From Watersipora subatra (Eukaryota > Bryozoa > Gymnolaemata > Cheilostomatida > Watersiporidae): a stretch of 64,000 nucleotides of DNA. Location of the stretch: contig NC_088711.1 of the NCBI RefSeq assembly GCF_963576615.1, positions 8,922,869 through 8,986,868 of the forward strand. The letters run 5' to 3'. Positions 54,852 to 64,000 of this stretch are shown here, piece by piece (position 1 is the stretch's first letter; each line of letters starts with the position of its first letter). The notes under the pieces are model-generated. The model was not told the origin of the DNA and made no database searches. It saw only the letters and a program-made list of their open reading frames with translations. Made by a program: the position numbers and the translations under genes.

Positions 54852-57800
54852 CTAAAGGTTCTTTCTGGTTCTCTTAGACCTTCGGGGTTTGTCTCTGCTA
54901 TACTCATCTCCATCAGGTAGACGAGGGTTGCGTGGTCTTCTTCTAGACGGAGGTTGCTCTGTTACAGTTGTAGGGGCTGGTAGTTGCAGTTTTGTCTCCT
55001 CTGTTATATCAGGTTTATCTCCAGGGTCTTGATCTTCTTCTGTTGAGTATCTTGGTCTGAGTTGTTCAACATGTCTTCTCCAAGTAGGTCCTTTTGGTAC
55101 CACTTTGACATTGAGACTACGAGTTCCATATATCTTAGTAACAATGGCTGGAACCCATCTAGGTTGTCTGTTGCGTCTAGGTCCATGATACAAGGCATAG
55201 CATGGTGCTCCAAGATTGTAGCTGTGTATCTTGCTAACTGTCTTTTCTGTAGATCGGTTGACTTCTCTGGATTGATGAAACTGTGCTATGTGTGCGGGTG
55301 ATGGCAATAGGGTGTCAATCTTGCATCTCATCTGTCTTCCATTCAGCAGCTGACTGGGAGCGTATCCTGTAGGAAGTGGTGTCCTTCTATAGTGCATCAG
55401 GAACTGTTGTAGTGCAGATTTAGGTGGGAGTGACGATTTCTTCATGGCTTGTTTGAAGGATTGTACTAGTCTTTCAGCTGCGCCATTTGTAGCTGGATGG
55501 TAGGGTGCTCCAGTGAGGTGAACAATGCTTCTCTCTTGACACCACTGCTGAAACTCTCCTGAGGTGAAGCTGGTAGCATTGTCAGTGACTATGGCGTGAG
55601 GGTATCCAAAGTGTGCGAATATCTCCTCTAAGATGTCTGTGGTAGCTCTGGTAGAAGTAGATGAAGTCCTGTGTATGCATGGATACTTTGAGTAGGCATC
55701 TATCATCACTAGCCATTGGCTGCCCATGAAGTTCACTGCATGATCTAAGTGAAGACGACTCCTTGGCTTCTCAGGTAGCATCCAGGGATGTATAGGATAC
55801 TTCTGTGGAAGCTTCTGGTGTTCCGCACAGGCAGTGCACTGTCGGCTTGTCTCCTCTATATCAGAGTCAATGCGAGGCCAATAGACAGCAGTTCGAGCTA
55901 GCTTCTTCATTCTTTCCATTCCAAAGTGTCCAAGGTGAAGGATCTTTAATACTTCCTGTTGTAACTTGACAGGAATGACTACTCTGGTGCCATATAGAAG
56001 ACAACCTTCAGTGATAGAAAGTGAATCTGAGATCTTGTGGAAGAGTGACAGCTGAGTCTCCTTCATCTCTTTGTTACCAGGCCATCCTTCTGCTGTGTAG
56101 CGCATTACTGTGGCTAGTGTTGGGTCTTTCTTTGTCTCCTTTGCTAGAACATTGTAGTCTGTAGAGTTGAGCTGTTGTCCAATAGTGTGAATAGTGCATA
56201 CTGTATCAACATCATCCTCATCTTCTCTTGCATCAAACTCTTTATCAGGTCCAACTGGCAGTCTTGAGAGGACATCTGCATTTTGATGATGCTGGGTAAA
56301 TCTGTATTCTATGGTGTAGTCATACTGATTTAGTACCAGTGCCCATCTTGCTAGTCTGTTGGCTGCTAGAGCTGGAACTCCTTTGGTAGGTCCTAGAAGT
56401 GTGAGAAGAGGTCTGTGGTCAGTTACCAAGATAAACCGTCGACCATACAGGTACTGGTGATACTTCTTTAGAGCAAATATGATTGAGAGAGCTTCTTTTT
56501 GTATTTGTCCATATTTCCTCTGTGTGCTGGTCAGTGTTTTTGAAACATTGGCTATTGGTCTCTCACTTCCATCAGGATAACGATGAAATAGTACAGATCC
56601 CAGTCCAGTTTCTGAAGCATCACATGAGATTCCAATGTCAAGATCTGCGTTGAAGTGTGCTAAGACACTATCAGTTGATAGCATATCTTTCAGTTTGTTG
56701 AAGCTCTTTTCTTGTTCAGTGCCCCACTTCCAGGTCTCTCCTTTGCGTGTCAGTTTATGCAATGGTCCTGTGAGTTGTGACAGATTGGGTATGAACTTGC
56801 TGTAGAATTGTGTAGCTCCTAAGAAAGATCTTAGCTGAGTTAAGTCTGTTGGGACTGGCATCTGTTGTACTGCATCTGCCTTCTTTCCTTTAGTGATTCC
56901 CTTTGAAGTGAGTTTGTGTCCCAGATACTCTACTGTCGGTTGAGCAAAACAGCACTTGTCTTTTCTACATCTGAGCCCTCTTTCTTCTAATCTTTGAAGA
57001 AGTCGACGTAAGTTTTGTAGATGGCTCTCTGCATTGGCTCCACTCACTAGTATATCATCTAGGTATACTGCTACTCCTGGGAGGTCTTGTGTCAGTTGCT
57101 CCATGATTTCTTGAAAATACGCTGGTGCTGAGCTTATGCCAAAGGGCAACCTCTTCTGTAGTAGTACTCCTCGGTGTGTTGATAGTGCTAGTCGTCGTTG
57201 ACTTTCTGGTGCCAACAATATTTGATTGTAGGCATCTGCTAAATCAATCTTTGTGTAGCAATAGCCTCTACCTAGTTTTCTGATTAGATCTTCTGGTAGT
57301 GGGATAAGTTTCCTATGTGTTTCTAGCTGATTATTGATAGTCTTGGAGTAGTCTCCACATACTCTGATCTTCCCTGCAGCTTGACCTGTTGTAGATTTGC
57401 GTACAGGTACAACTGGTGTTCCATACCGGTTGAATTGAGTTGGTTCCCATATGCCTTTAGCTACACCTGCTTCGTATGCTTGGTTGAGCTCTTCTGTCAC
57501 GGCAATAGGAACTGGTCTGGGTCGGCAGAAGACTGGCTTTGTTGAAGGTTTGAAGTTTATCTCTAGTTCAAAGTTCTTGAGACATCCTAGCTCGTCTTTG
57601 AATATTTCTGGAAATTCTTTGCACATCTCCTTACACTTGATTTGTAACCTCCCATCTGGCTGGTTCTCTGTGATTGTTGATACAAGGTTCTGTTGTAGCT
57701 TGTCATCGATAGAGATGCCTAGTTGCTGTATAGCAGTTCTTCCTAGTAGGTTGAGATCTTGTACAGCACTAATCACAAATGGTAGTCTGACTTCTTTCTG

Positions 57801-59057
57801 TGCATCCAATTGGGCAGTTAGCTCACATCTGCCAAGCGTCTCTATGAGATGTCCTGAGGCTGATTTGTAGTTAACTGTAGTAGGTTTTAGGTTTGGCTTT
57901 CCTAGCTTCTCCCATATTGATTTACAGATGAAGTTGTCACATGCTCCAGTGTCCAATTCAAGTGTGAAGTTGTCTCCCTCCAGTTTGATGTTTTCAGCAA
58001 GTTTCACCATCTTGGTTGATGTGCATTCTATCATCTTTACTGGTTTTTCTGCTGCAGATGATTTCTTTTTCTTGCATGCTCTTTCTATGTGACCTTGTTT
58101 AGAACAAAAGTTGCAGGTGGCTGCTTTGAATCTGCAGTCATCCGCTGTATGGTTAGTTCGGTCACATCTGTAGCATAGCTTTCCTTCCTTCTGCTTGTCA
58201 GGTGTAGAGTTGTTTTTCTGGATTGGTTTGTATCTTGATTTCTGTTGAGCAACCTTGTTGACTTTAGACGAGTTTCCATAAACTGTCTCTTTGGCAACTT
58301 TAGCTGCTTCTTCTGTTTCCTGTGCTACCTGTATAGCTTTGTTGAAGTTGAGTTCATTGTCCTTGACCTTGAAGAGAGATTTGAGAACTGCTTCATTGTT
58401 TACAGAGCAGATAAATCTTGTTCTGAGAGCCTCATCTAATGGATCTGTAATGTCTATGAAGGCACATGTAGTTGCATCTTGACGAATTCTGGCAGCTAAC
58501 TCTTGAATAGTTTCTCCAGGTTTCCTCTGCATGTCACTCCAATACTTGTAACGCTCTCTAACAATGAAGCGCTTAGGGTCATACTGGTCTTTGAGAAATT
58601 CCAGTATTTCATCCATGTTGAGGTCGTTGATCTGCTTGGGTGTTGAAAGCTGAGCTGCCATATTACTAAGCTGCTTGTAGAGTGTAGGCTGTTGGTTGGT
58701 GAGAAAAGTGCCAGCAATCTTGTCTTGATGAATAGAATTTGCTGCAATGAATGTGTTGAATCTGTCTATGTAATCTGTTAGTAGCTCTGCTGTTGGGTCA
58801 AAACCTGGGAAGGCTGGAACAGTGGTTGCAGCTGTTTCTTGTTTCCGTTGTAGGTTTTGTAGTAGTAGCTCCATCAGTTTCTTATTCTCCTCCATTCTTT
58901 CATCTTGCTGACGTCTGTATTCCTCTTGTTGCTGCTTGAACTCCTCATGCTGCTGTTGTCTATGCTCTTCTTGCTGCTTTCTCTGCTCCTCTTGCTGCTG
59001 TCTCTGGTCCTCCTGCTGCTTCTGCATTAGCTTGATCAGGTCTGCTACATCTGCCAT
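54852..59057 (-). CDS. Ty3/Gypsy gag-pol polyprotein
   Basis: 1401 residues. 1-75: Gln/Glu-rich coiled coil of repeated QQEEQR-type units; about 80-260: gag capsid-like region; about 295-330: zinc knuckles CYRCDRTNHTADDC and CNFCSKQGHIERAC; about 370: protease LELDTGACDNF; about 480-700: reverse transcriptase with YLDDILVSG near residue 663; about 812: RNase H DASETGLGSV and TDHRPLL; about 1040-1076: integrase zinc domain HLGHFG...CTAC; about 1107-1190: integrase core DHAVNF, VTDNATS and GAAERL for D, D, E; the tail is basic and Pro-rich. All catalytic residues checked are present. It starts at the first ATG, about 130 nt inside the element from the 5' LTR. Confidence 0.96.
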   Translation of the reverse strand: MADVADLIKLMQKQQEDQRQQQEEQRKQQEEHRQQQHEEFKQQQEEYRRQQDERMEENKKLMELLLQNLQRKQETAATTVPAFPGFDPTAELLTDYIDRFNTFIAANSIHQDKIAGTFLTNQQPTLYKQLSNMAAQLSTPKQINDLNMDEILEFLKDQYDPKRFIVRERYKYWSDMQRKPGETIQELAARIRQDATTCAFIDITDPLDEALRTRFICSVNNEAVLKSLFKVKDNELNFNKAIQVAQETEEAAKVAKETVYGNSSKVNKVAQQKSRYKPIQKNNSTPDKQKEGKLCYRCDRTNHTADDCRFKAATCNFCSKQGHIERACKKKKSSAAEKPVKMIECTSTKMVKLAENIKLEGDNFTLELDTGACDNFICKSIWEKLGKPNLKPTTVNYKSASGHLIETLGRCELTAQLDAQKEVRLPFVISAVQDLNLLGRTAIQQLGISIDDKLQQNLVSTITENQPDGRLQIKCKEMCKEFPEIFKDELGCLKNFELEINFKPSTKPVFCRPRPVPIAVTEELNQAYEAGVAKGIWEPTQFNRYGTPVVPVRKSTTGQAAGKIRVCGDYSKTINNQLETHRKLIPLPEDLIRKLGRGYCYTKIDLADAYNQILLAPESQRRLALSTHRGVLLQKRLPFGISSAPAYFQEIMEQLTQDLPGVAVYLDDILVSGANAESHLQNLRRLLQRLEERGLRCRKDKCCFAQPTVEYLGHKLTSKGITKGKKADAVQQMPVPTDLTQLRSFLGATQFYSKFIPNLSQLTGPLHKLTRKGETWKWGTEQEKSFNKLKDMLSTDSVLAHFNADLDIGISCDASETGLGSVLFHRYPDGSERPIANVSKTLTSTQRKYGQIQKEALSIIFALKKYHQYLYGRRFILVTDHRPLLTLLGPTKGVPALAANRLARWALVLNQYDYTIEYRFTQHHQNADVLSRLPVGPDKEFDAREDEDDVDTVCTIHTIGQQLNSTDYNVLAKETKKDPTLATVMRYTAEGWPGNKEMKETQLSLFHKISDSLSITEGCLLYGTRVVIPVKLQQEVLKILHLGHFGMERMKKLARTAVYWPRIDSDIEETSRQCTACAEHQKLPQKYPIHPWMLPEKPRSRLHLDHAVNFMGSQWLVMIDAYSKYPCIHRTSSTSTRATTDILEEIFAHFGYPHAIVTDNATSFTSGEFQQWCQERSIVHLTGAPYHPATNGAAERLVQSFKQAMKKSSLPPKSALQQFLMHYRRTPLPTGYAPSQLLNGRQMRCKIDTLLPSPAHIAQFHQSREVNRSTEKTVSKIHSYNLGAPCYALYHGPRRNRQPRWVPAIVTKIYGTRSLNVKVVPKGPTWRRHVEQLRPRYSTEEDQDPGDKPDITEETKLQLPAPTTVTEQPPSRRRPRNPRLPDGDEYSRDKPRRSKRTRKNL

Positions 59058-59189
59058 TGTAGTGGTGCAATTTTGAACAGTTACTCTTGTAATAAACTAG
59101 AACTCTTTGTATCGATTTTATCAATGATAAAATCTGAATAAACTCTTTGTAACTGTTCAAAAGAGAAATCCTTGTCGCCAATTAGCTTC
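59058..59189 (-). other. Gypsy leader and primer binding region
   Basis: 132 bp between the 5' LTR and the ATG. On the minus strand the sequence after the LTR is GAAGCTAATTGGCGACAAGG; TTGGCGACAAGG is a plausible primer binding core, but I do not assign the tRNA. Confidence 0.5.
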
Positions 59190-59451
59190 TGTTATGTTTC
59201 TGCACAGAAGCAATTAAATAGAGTATTAAATTAGAGAAATGGTTTATTGCATACTCCAGAGACAACTGATTTGATAACAGAAAACCCAAGTATTTATATG
59301 TTTGGTCATAGAAAAGCTTTGTAAAAAGCTACAAGCATTATTAGTAGCTATAATGAGACAGTACTATAATATATTAGCTTGTATAAAGCTTTAGCTAATA
59401 AGCATAATGTTTGTTGGCAAAGTACCAATAATACTTGGCACTTGCATGACA
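59190..59451 (-). repeat. Gypsy 5' LTR
   Basis: 262 bp, same ends as the 3' copy, differing by about three bases and two missing bases near 59238. Confidence 0.95.
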
Positions 59452-59456
59452 TACTG

Positions 59457-59543
59457 AAATGTCCAAAGCGTATAGATAGTTAATAAAATGTGTTTCCCAT
59501 ATGCTGTACGTTTCTATATTACCGTCCAAGTGCAGTCTGTTCG
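59457..59543 (-). pseudogene. Copia gag, N-terminal fragment
   Basis: Minus strand frame with RLHLDGNIETYSIWETHF and NYLYALDI, the usual opening of Copia-type gag, cut by the Gypsy element. No in-frame ATG is present between the primer binding site and this stretch, so the start codon has probably been lost. Confidence 0.8.
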
Positions 59544-59556
59544 TGGGCCCATAACC
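59544..59556 (-). promoter_or_regulatory. Copia primer binding site, initiator-Met tRNA anticodon arm
   Basis: On the plus strand TGGGCCCATAACC is identical to the anticodon-arm sequence of eukaryotic initiator methionine tRNA (anticodon CAT in the middle), directly next to the 5' LTR. Copia-type elements are known to prime from an internal fragment of this tRNA. Confidence 0.85.
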
Positions 59557-59897
59557 TGTTGAGAGTTGTTTATGATGTGCACTGGCAGCCATTTATGCCT
59601 GGATGCCGCATTAGGACAGTATAAACATTTGCTTTTACAGCAGCAATTTTATTATATAGAACGCTTGACGCTGCGTGGAACAGAAAAGTAAAATAAAGGA
59701 TATGATGTAATGTAATATAATGGCAATGTATGTAGTATAACTAAATATGAGTTGTCATCCCATGGTGCACATAACTCTCAGTTCGGTGTACACAATATTC
59801 AGTAAAACGCATAGACTAGTAAGTATAACAGGAGTATTTATATGAGTATTGATACATATATCAGATTGTGCTCCATGGTAATGATTGTATGTCAACA
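59557..59897 (-). repeat. Copia 5' LTR
   Basis: 341 bp; on the minus strand TGTTGACATACA...CTCTCAACA. Adjacent outside bases TTGTA repeat those next to the other LTR. Confidence 0.92.
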
Positions 59898-59902
59898 TTG
59901 TA

Positions 59903-61360
59903 ACCTAAAATATATGCATAATACTGGTGACATAACTCTTGTTTACAGTATTTGTTACAAAAGTCTGTAAAAATCTGCTGGCTCGATCTAAGACATTAAA
60001 ATAGCATATGTTTATAAAAAGCTGCTAGATTTATACCAGTGGTAGATGATTGACCCGATTATCTTGATGCTTTTTTTCTGTCACATTTCTGACTTAATCT
60101 TAGAAGTCAGACAAAATTCCTCACTAAGTGCTTCGTAGCCATTTTTAATCACGCAATTGCTTTGTTTAGCTTTCAGACAGAGAGCTGCTAACAATGTGTA
60201 GGCAACAAAACATCTTTGCTGGTGTTCACAGACAGGAAATCAGCCAAAATAATTGACGATATCTGCAAAAGTTAAATTTCAACATTCCATGTTCAAGCAT
60301 CTCTAGTCCTAAATGAAAATCAGTTTACATTTGATCCTTGCCAACACCCCTATGAATAAGAACAATAAATTCTTAGCAGTTTTGACATGAATAATCTTAT
60401 TAACAAAAAATTTTAATATTTCTCCTGTGCTAGCTACAATTCTACTCAGAGCTTACGCTATCAGAATACCATCTAGTAATCTTGGCTTAACATCCGTGCA
60501 TCCGAGTGTAGGGGCACGTGAGGTGCAATCCTTTTTCCTACTGTCCATATGGAAGGACTAATTTTGGCTCTTATTATAGTAACGCCTAGTGAATGCCTTG
60601 CATTGTCCGGGTAATAAAGAGTCTTTACACTGTAAATTTATTTTTATTTAACATGTAATAACAGTTACCATTCCCATTTTCAAGCTTCATATCATGAGAA
60701 AAGTGTTTTGTGGTTGAAATAAATTAGGAGAAAAAATAAAACAACTTTATATGTGTTTAAATGTAAATGTGTTACTGTAGTTACCTAAAGTAACTTTGTA
60801 TTAGTGGTTATGGTCTGCAAAACATGTACCGTTATAATGTACTACGTGCAGTACGTACCGTCGGAGTTCTTGCCTTCGAGATAGGCATATAACCTAATTG
60901 TTGAATTTAATTTGAATGAATTTAGCTTACTAAACACATACTTGAAGCTAAGTTATAGTATGTACTTTACTGAACTAAACTTCAACTTTGTCATAGGCTA
61001 AAATTGTATCACTTATCTGTTTTCAAATTCGTATTTACTTTAACTTATGACGAATCATGCTGAACTGAAATAGCGAGCATCGCGTGTCTCTATGTCTCAG
61101 GCGTTGTGGGAGGGATTTCGGCGAATAGCATATTGGCATTTTTGTCGTAATCAGTACACCAATTGCCAAATTTTAATTTCGAGAGGAATTTTTGTTGATA
61201 TCGTATGGCGAAAAACAAACTCGCCCGAGTATGGCGAGGGCGAAAGAGATTCTGCTTCATGGATTAAGTAGAAAATTTTATAATAGTGCATCGGAACTCA
61301 TGAGCACCCTGTATTAATTAATGATTTAATGTGTGCATTCGCGAAAAGGGGTATACAGCG
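59903..61360. other. intergenic, no gene seen
   Basis: AT-rich sequence without recognised exon or element ends. Confidence 0.45.
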
Positions 61361-61364
61361 ATGA

Positions 61365-61548
61365 GAATGGTAAGAACGGCGTACCATGTGGTTAGGTTTG
61401 CTTGTCTACAAATGTGCTGTTGCAATCTTTGCGGGTTCAAATCCGGTACAAATCTCATTTTTCATTCCTAGATTTTAGTCACTAAAACCGGGCAGATAAT
61501 AGACGAACGACGACAGACAAACTGAGATTTATATATATAGATTTAGAC
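61365..61548 (+). repeat. tRNA-derived SINE family, copy 1
   Basis: GGCGTACCATGTGGTTAGG with an A-box-like segment, then GCGGGTTCAAATCC as a B box; a tRNA-unrelated tail (TTTTCATTCCTAG...GGGCAGATAATAG...ACAAACTGAG) ends in ATATATATAG. The same body and tail occur inverted at 62410-62590. Confidence 0.65.
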
Positions 61549-62165
61549 TAGTTTGAATTGCTAGCGTAGTTACTTAACTTTACTGGGTAAAGAAACTTAG
61601 CCTATGCCAACTATATGACCTGCCATTGTTTATAAGCCGTTTTAAATCTTGTACGAATGTGTAGCATAAAAAATAAGAAATGTGTTTCAACAGTCTGTTT
61701 TAGCTATAGCACTGTCCTCTGGGTAGTTATATTCAAGCAGTGGTTATTGAAAATGATTATATTGGACCAGTAGATGAAGGCGTAACTGTGTAACTGGGTG
61801 GGCAAGCATGAACAATAAGGCTTGGTCACTGAAAGGGAAAGTTTTTTATTTGACATGCACCTTGGTGTGAGTAAAATGATTTTAAGTAATGCCTAGAAGT
61901 GAAAATTCTTGAGGCATAAAGGTTTTGATACTGTTTTTGGTTGGCTGATACAGGTGTCCAACAAGTGTCATTATCTACATTAGTGGGTAACAACGGTATT
62001 TCACAGTACTGTCACTCAGGTTCGCATTTTTAATGTTCAATTTAATTTCCTAGCACAGCAGTTTTAGCATACTGTTAAAATCAATCAGGTTTATTGAATC
62101 GTTTCGATAATAAATTTTTCATTACTTTTTACAAGCATTTGCAAACTGTCTTTTGCATTATTACA

Positions 62166-62398
62166 GAAAACTCGCTTCAATTCTCCTCATATTATGCCGC
62201 CATCAAGGCTGAAGAAGAAAAAGGTTTTGGCTGGAAAAAAGGATTCTCCTGCTCAAAAGAGAAAATTTTCTGATGAAAATTCCGCTCCTGATGTCTCGCC
62301 AAAGAAAAGTAAAACCAAGGTTTGTAGATTTGGAGCATTGTCGTTAGAAGAAACTCTGACAGGATTTGATGTACTGATGGCATTTGTGAATGACAAAA
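62166..62398 (+). CDS. candidate 5' coding exon of an unrecognised nuclear protein
   Basis: The acceptor TTATTACAG is followed by a short leader and ATG at 62194 in a good context (ATTATGCC). The 68 codons to a possible donor A|GTAATT at 62399 (phase 1) encode a strongly basic segment, KKKKVLAGKKD, KRKF and SPKKSKTK, suggesting a nuclear localisation signal, and then an ordinary segment RFGALSLEETLTGFDVLMAF. If the donor is not used the frame stops two codons later, giving a 70-residue protein. I do not recognise the family, and the following exon is not identified in the window; a frame near 63840-63980 could belong to it but is unproven. Confidence 0.35.
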
Positions 62399-62409
62399 GT
62401 AATTAACTA

Positions 62410-62590
62410 TATATATAAAACTCGGTGTTTGTTTGCCTGTTGGTCTGTCATGTGTCTAGTTATAGCGATAAAGTTTTAGCAATGAAAAATGCACTTAATA
62501 CTGGATGTGAACTCAGCACCTCCAGTTTTGGAGCCGGCGAGCTACCCAATAAACCACACAGGCTACTTAAGATACAATGAATTAATCCTA
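62410..62590 (-). repeat. tRNA-derived SINE family, copy 2
   Basis: On the minus strand GCCTGTGTGGTTTATTGGGT and GTTCACATCCAG occupy the A and B box positions, followed by the GCATTTTTCATTGCTAAAAC body and a tail ending in TATATATATAGTT. It matches the copy at 61365-61548 in order and length and lies in the opposite orientation. Confidence 0.65.
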
Positions 62591-62636
62591 CTATTAGTCA
62601 CTACATCGGTTAAAATACTCACGCTTAAAGGGCTTA

Positions 62637-62900
62637 GTATAGTGATTCACACTATGTCGACGTGGTCCTTTTGGCGTTCATCATCGATTATCTGCACTGG
62701 TACTGGGTACCAATAGCATTGCCAAACCAACGCCAATCCGTCAGAAAGGTTTGCAGCTGTCAAACTTTGCCGATATTTCGCTGAGCATCGACAACAACCT
62801 GTAGAATGTGAACCATTTCGACTATAGTAATTCATGGTTGCGAATAGTGTGATTTATTTATTTCTGTTTATGATAGTTGGGTTAGCTTCTGACGCACCTC
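62637..62900. mobile_element. MITE family B, copy 3, partial
   Basis: GATTCACACTATGTCGACGT at the left, then CTGTCAAACTTTGCCGATAT, GTGAACCATTTCGAC and TTCTGTTTATGATAGTTG, all shared with the copy at 18104-18541 (inverted). The second terminal repeat is missing. Confidence 0.65.
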
Positions 62901-62979
62901 TTACTATAGTAAACATTTTACTAGCTTACTAAGTATGTTACTCAAATTGAATGGGTAATTATTTTATTACCTTGCAATG

Positions 62980-64000
<1,021 letters not shown>

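Larger units (their letters stand above)
54575..59451 (-). mobile_element. Ty3/Gypsy LTR retrotransposon, coding-intact
   Basis: 4.9 kb, minus strand, LTRs at 54575-54838 and 59190-59451, five-base duplication TACTG at 54570-54574 and 59452-59456. One 1401-codon gag-pol frame and no env. The LTRs differ by about three substitutions and a 2-bp indel, so it is young but somewhat older than the BEL element. The short LTRs and single gag-pol frame are like Mag-type elements of invertebrates; that placement is inference. Confidence 0.95.
41490..59897 (-). mobile_element. Copia LTR retrotransposon, decayed, interrupted by three nested elements
   Basis: LTRs at 41490-41831 and 59557-59897 both lie in minus orientation with TGTTG...CAACA ends, and the five bases TTGTA stand on both outer sides (41485-41489, 59898-59902), so the pair marks one insertion. 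The order on the minus strand is 5' LTR, primer binding site, gag, protease, integrase, RT, RNase H, polypurine tract, 3' LTR; integrase before RT defines Copia. Three later elements account for 13.9 kb of the 18.4 kb. The LTRs differ at roughly 15 positions by eye, and pol has several stops and frameshifts, so the copy is old. Gag wording resembles the metazoan GalEa-type group. Confidence 0.92.

Overview
This is eukaryotic, AT-rich, intron-containing animal DNA, probably from a marine invertebrate. A lophotrochozoan is my guess; nothing in the window fixes the phylum. Evidence for an animal is a multi-exon syndecan gene with long introns, CR1-like, Copia, BEL/Pao and Ty3/Gypsy retroelements, Tc1/mariner and piggyBac remnants, tRNA-derived SINEs, several foldback (MITE-like) families and a very long TG microsatellite. 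No bacterial-type operon, rRNA gene, intact tRNA gene or CRISPR array is visible.

Layout. 1-8.05 kb is transposon territory: a piggyBac relic (1632-2297), a broken Tc1-type transposase (about 2950-3939) and a minus-strand CR1-like non-LTR element (about 4300-7870). 9.7-38.0 kb holds the only host gene I can assemble: a plus-strand syndecan of six coding exons (9867-9932, 13738-13903, 16060-16233, 27584-27703, 30862-30951, 37418-37584). They join in frame to 260 residues: signal peptide, SG-rich glycosaminoglycan attachment region, a cysteine-containing exon resembling the C-terminal half of a thyroglobulin type-1 domain, a spacer, an RGD-containing juxtamembrane exon, and the classic syndecan membrane and cytoplasmic region ending EFYA. 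The introns carry SINE and MITE copies, minisatellites, a Harbinger-like element with a candidate solo LTR inside it, and a small broken reading frame.

41.49-59.90 kb is one decayed minus-strand Copia element with both LTRs and a TTGTA target duplication. Its gag gene has been hit by three further elements within about 170 bp of Copia sequence: a Ty3/Gypsy element (54575-59451), a BEL/Pao element (46410-54452) and a 927-bp TTAA-flanked inverted-repeat element (45439-46365). LTR divergence judged by eye gives the order Copia oldest, Gypsy next, BEL youngest. The Gypsy and BEL open reading frames are uninterrupted, but the BEL reverse transcriptase has YVDN where YVDD is expected. 59.9-64 kb holds SINEs, a MITE copy, one candidate first exon of an unrecognised gene (62166-62398) and a TG repeat of about 0.7 kb.

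How it works together. The syndecan is a single-pass cell-surface proteoglycan; everything else is mobile or repetitive DNA around and inside it. The most noteworthy observation is the symmetric phase 1-1 thyroglobulin-like exon spliced in frame into the syndecan ectodomain.
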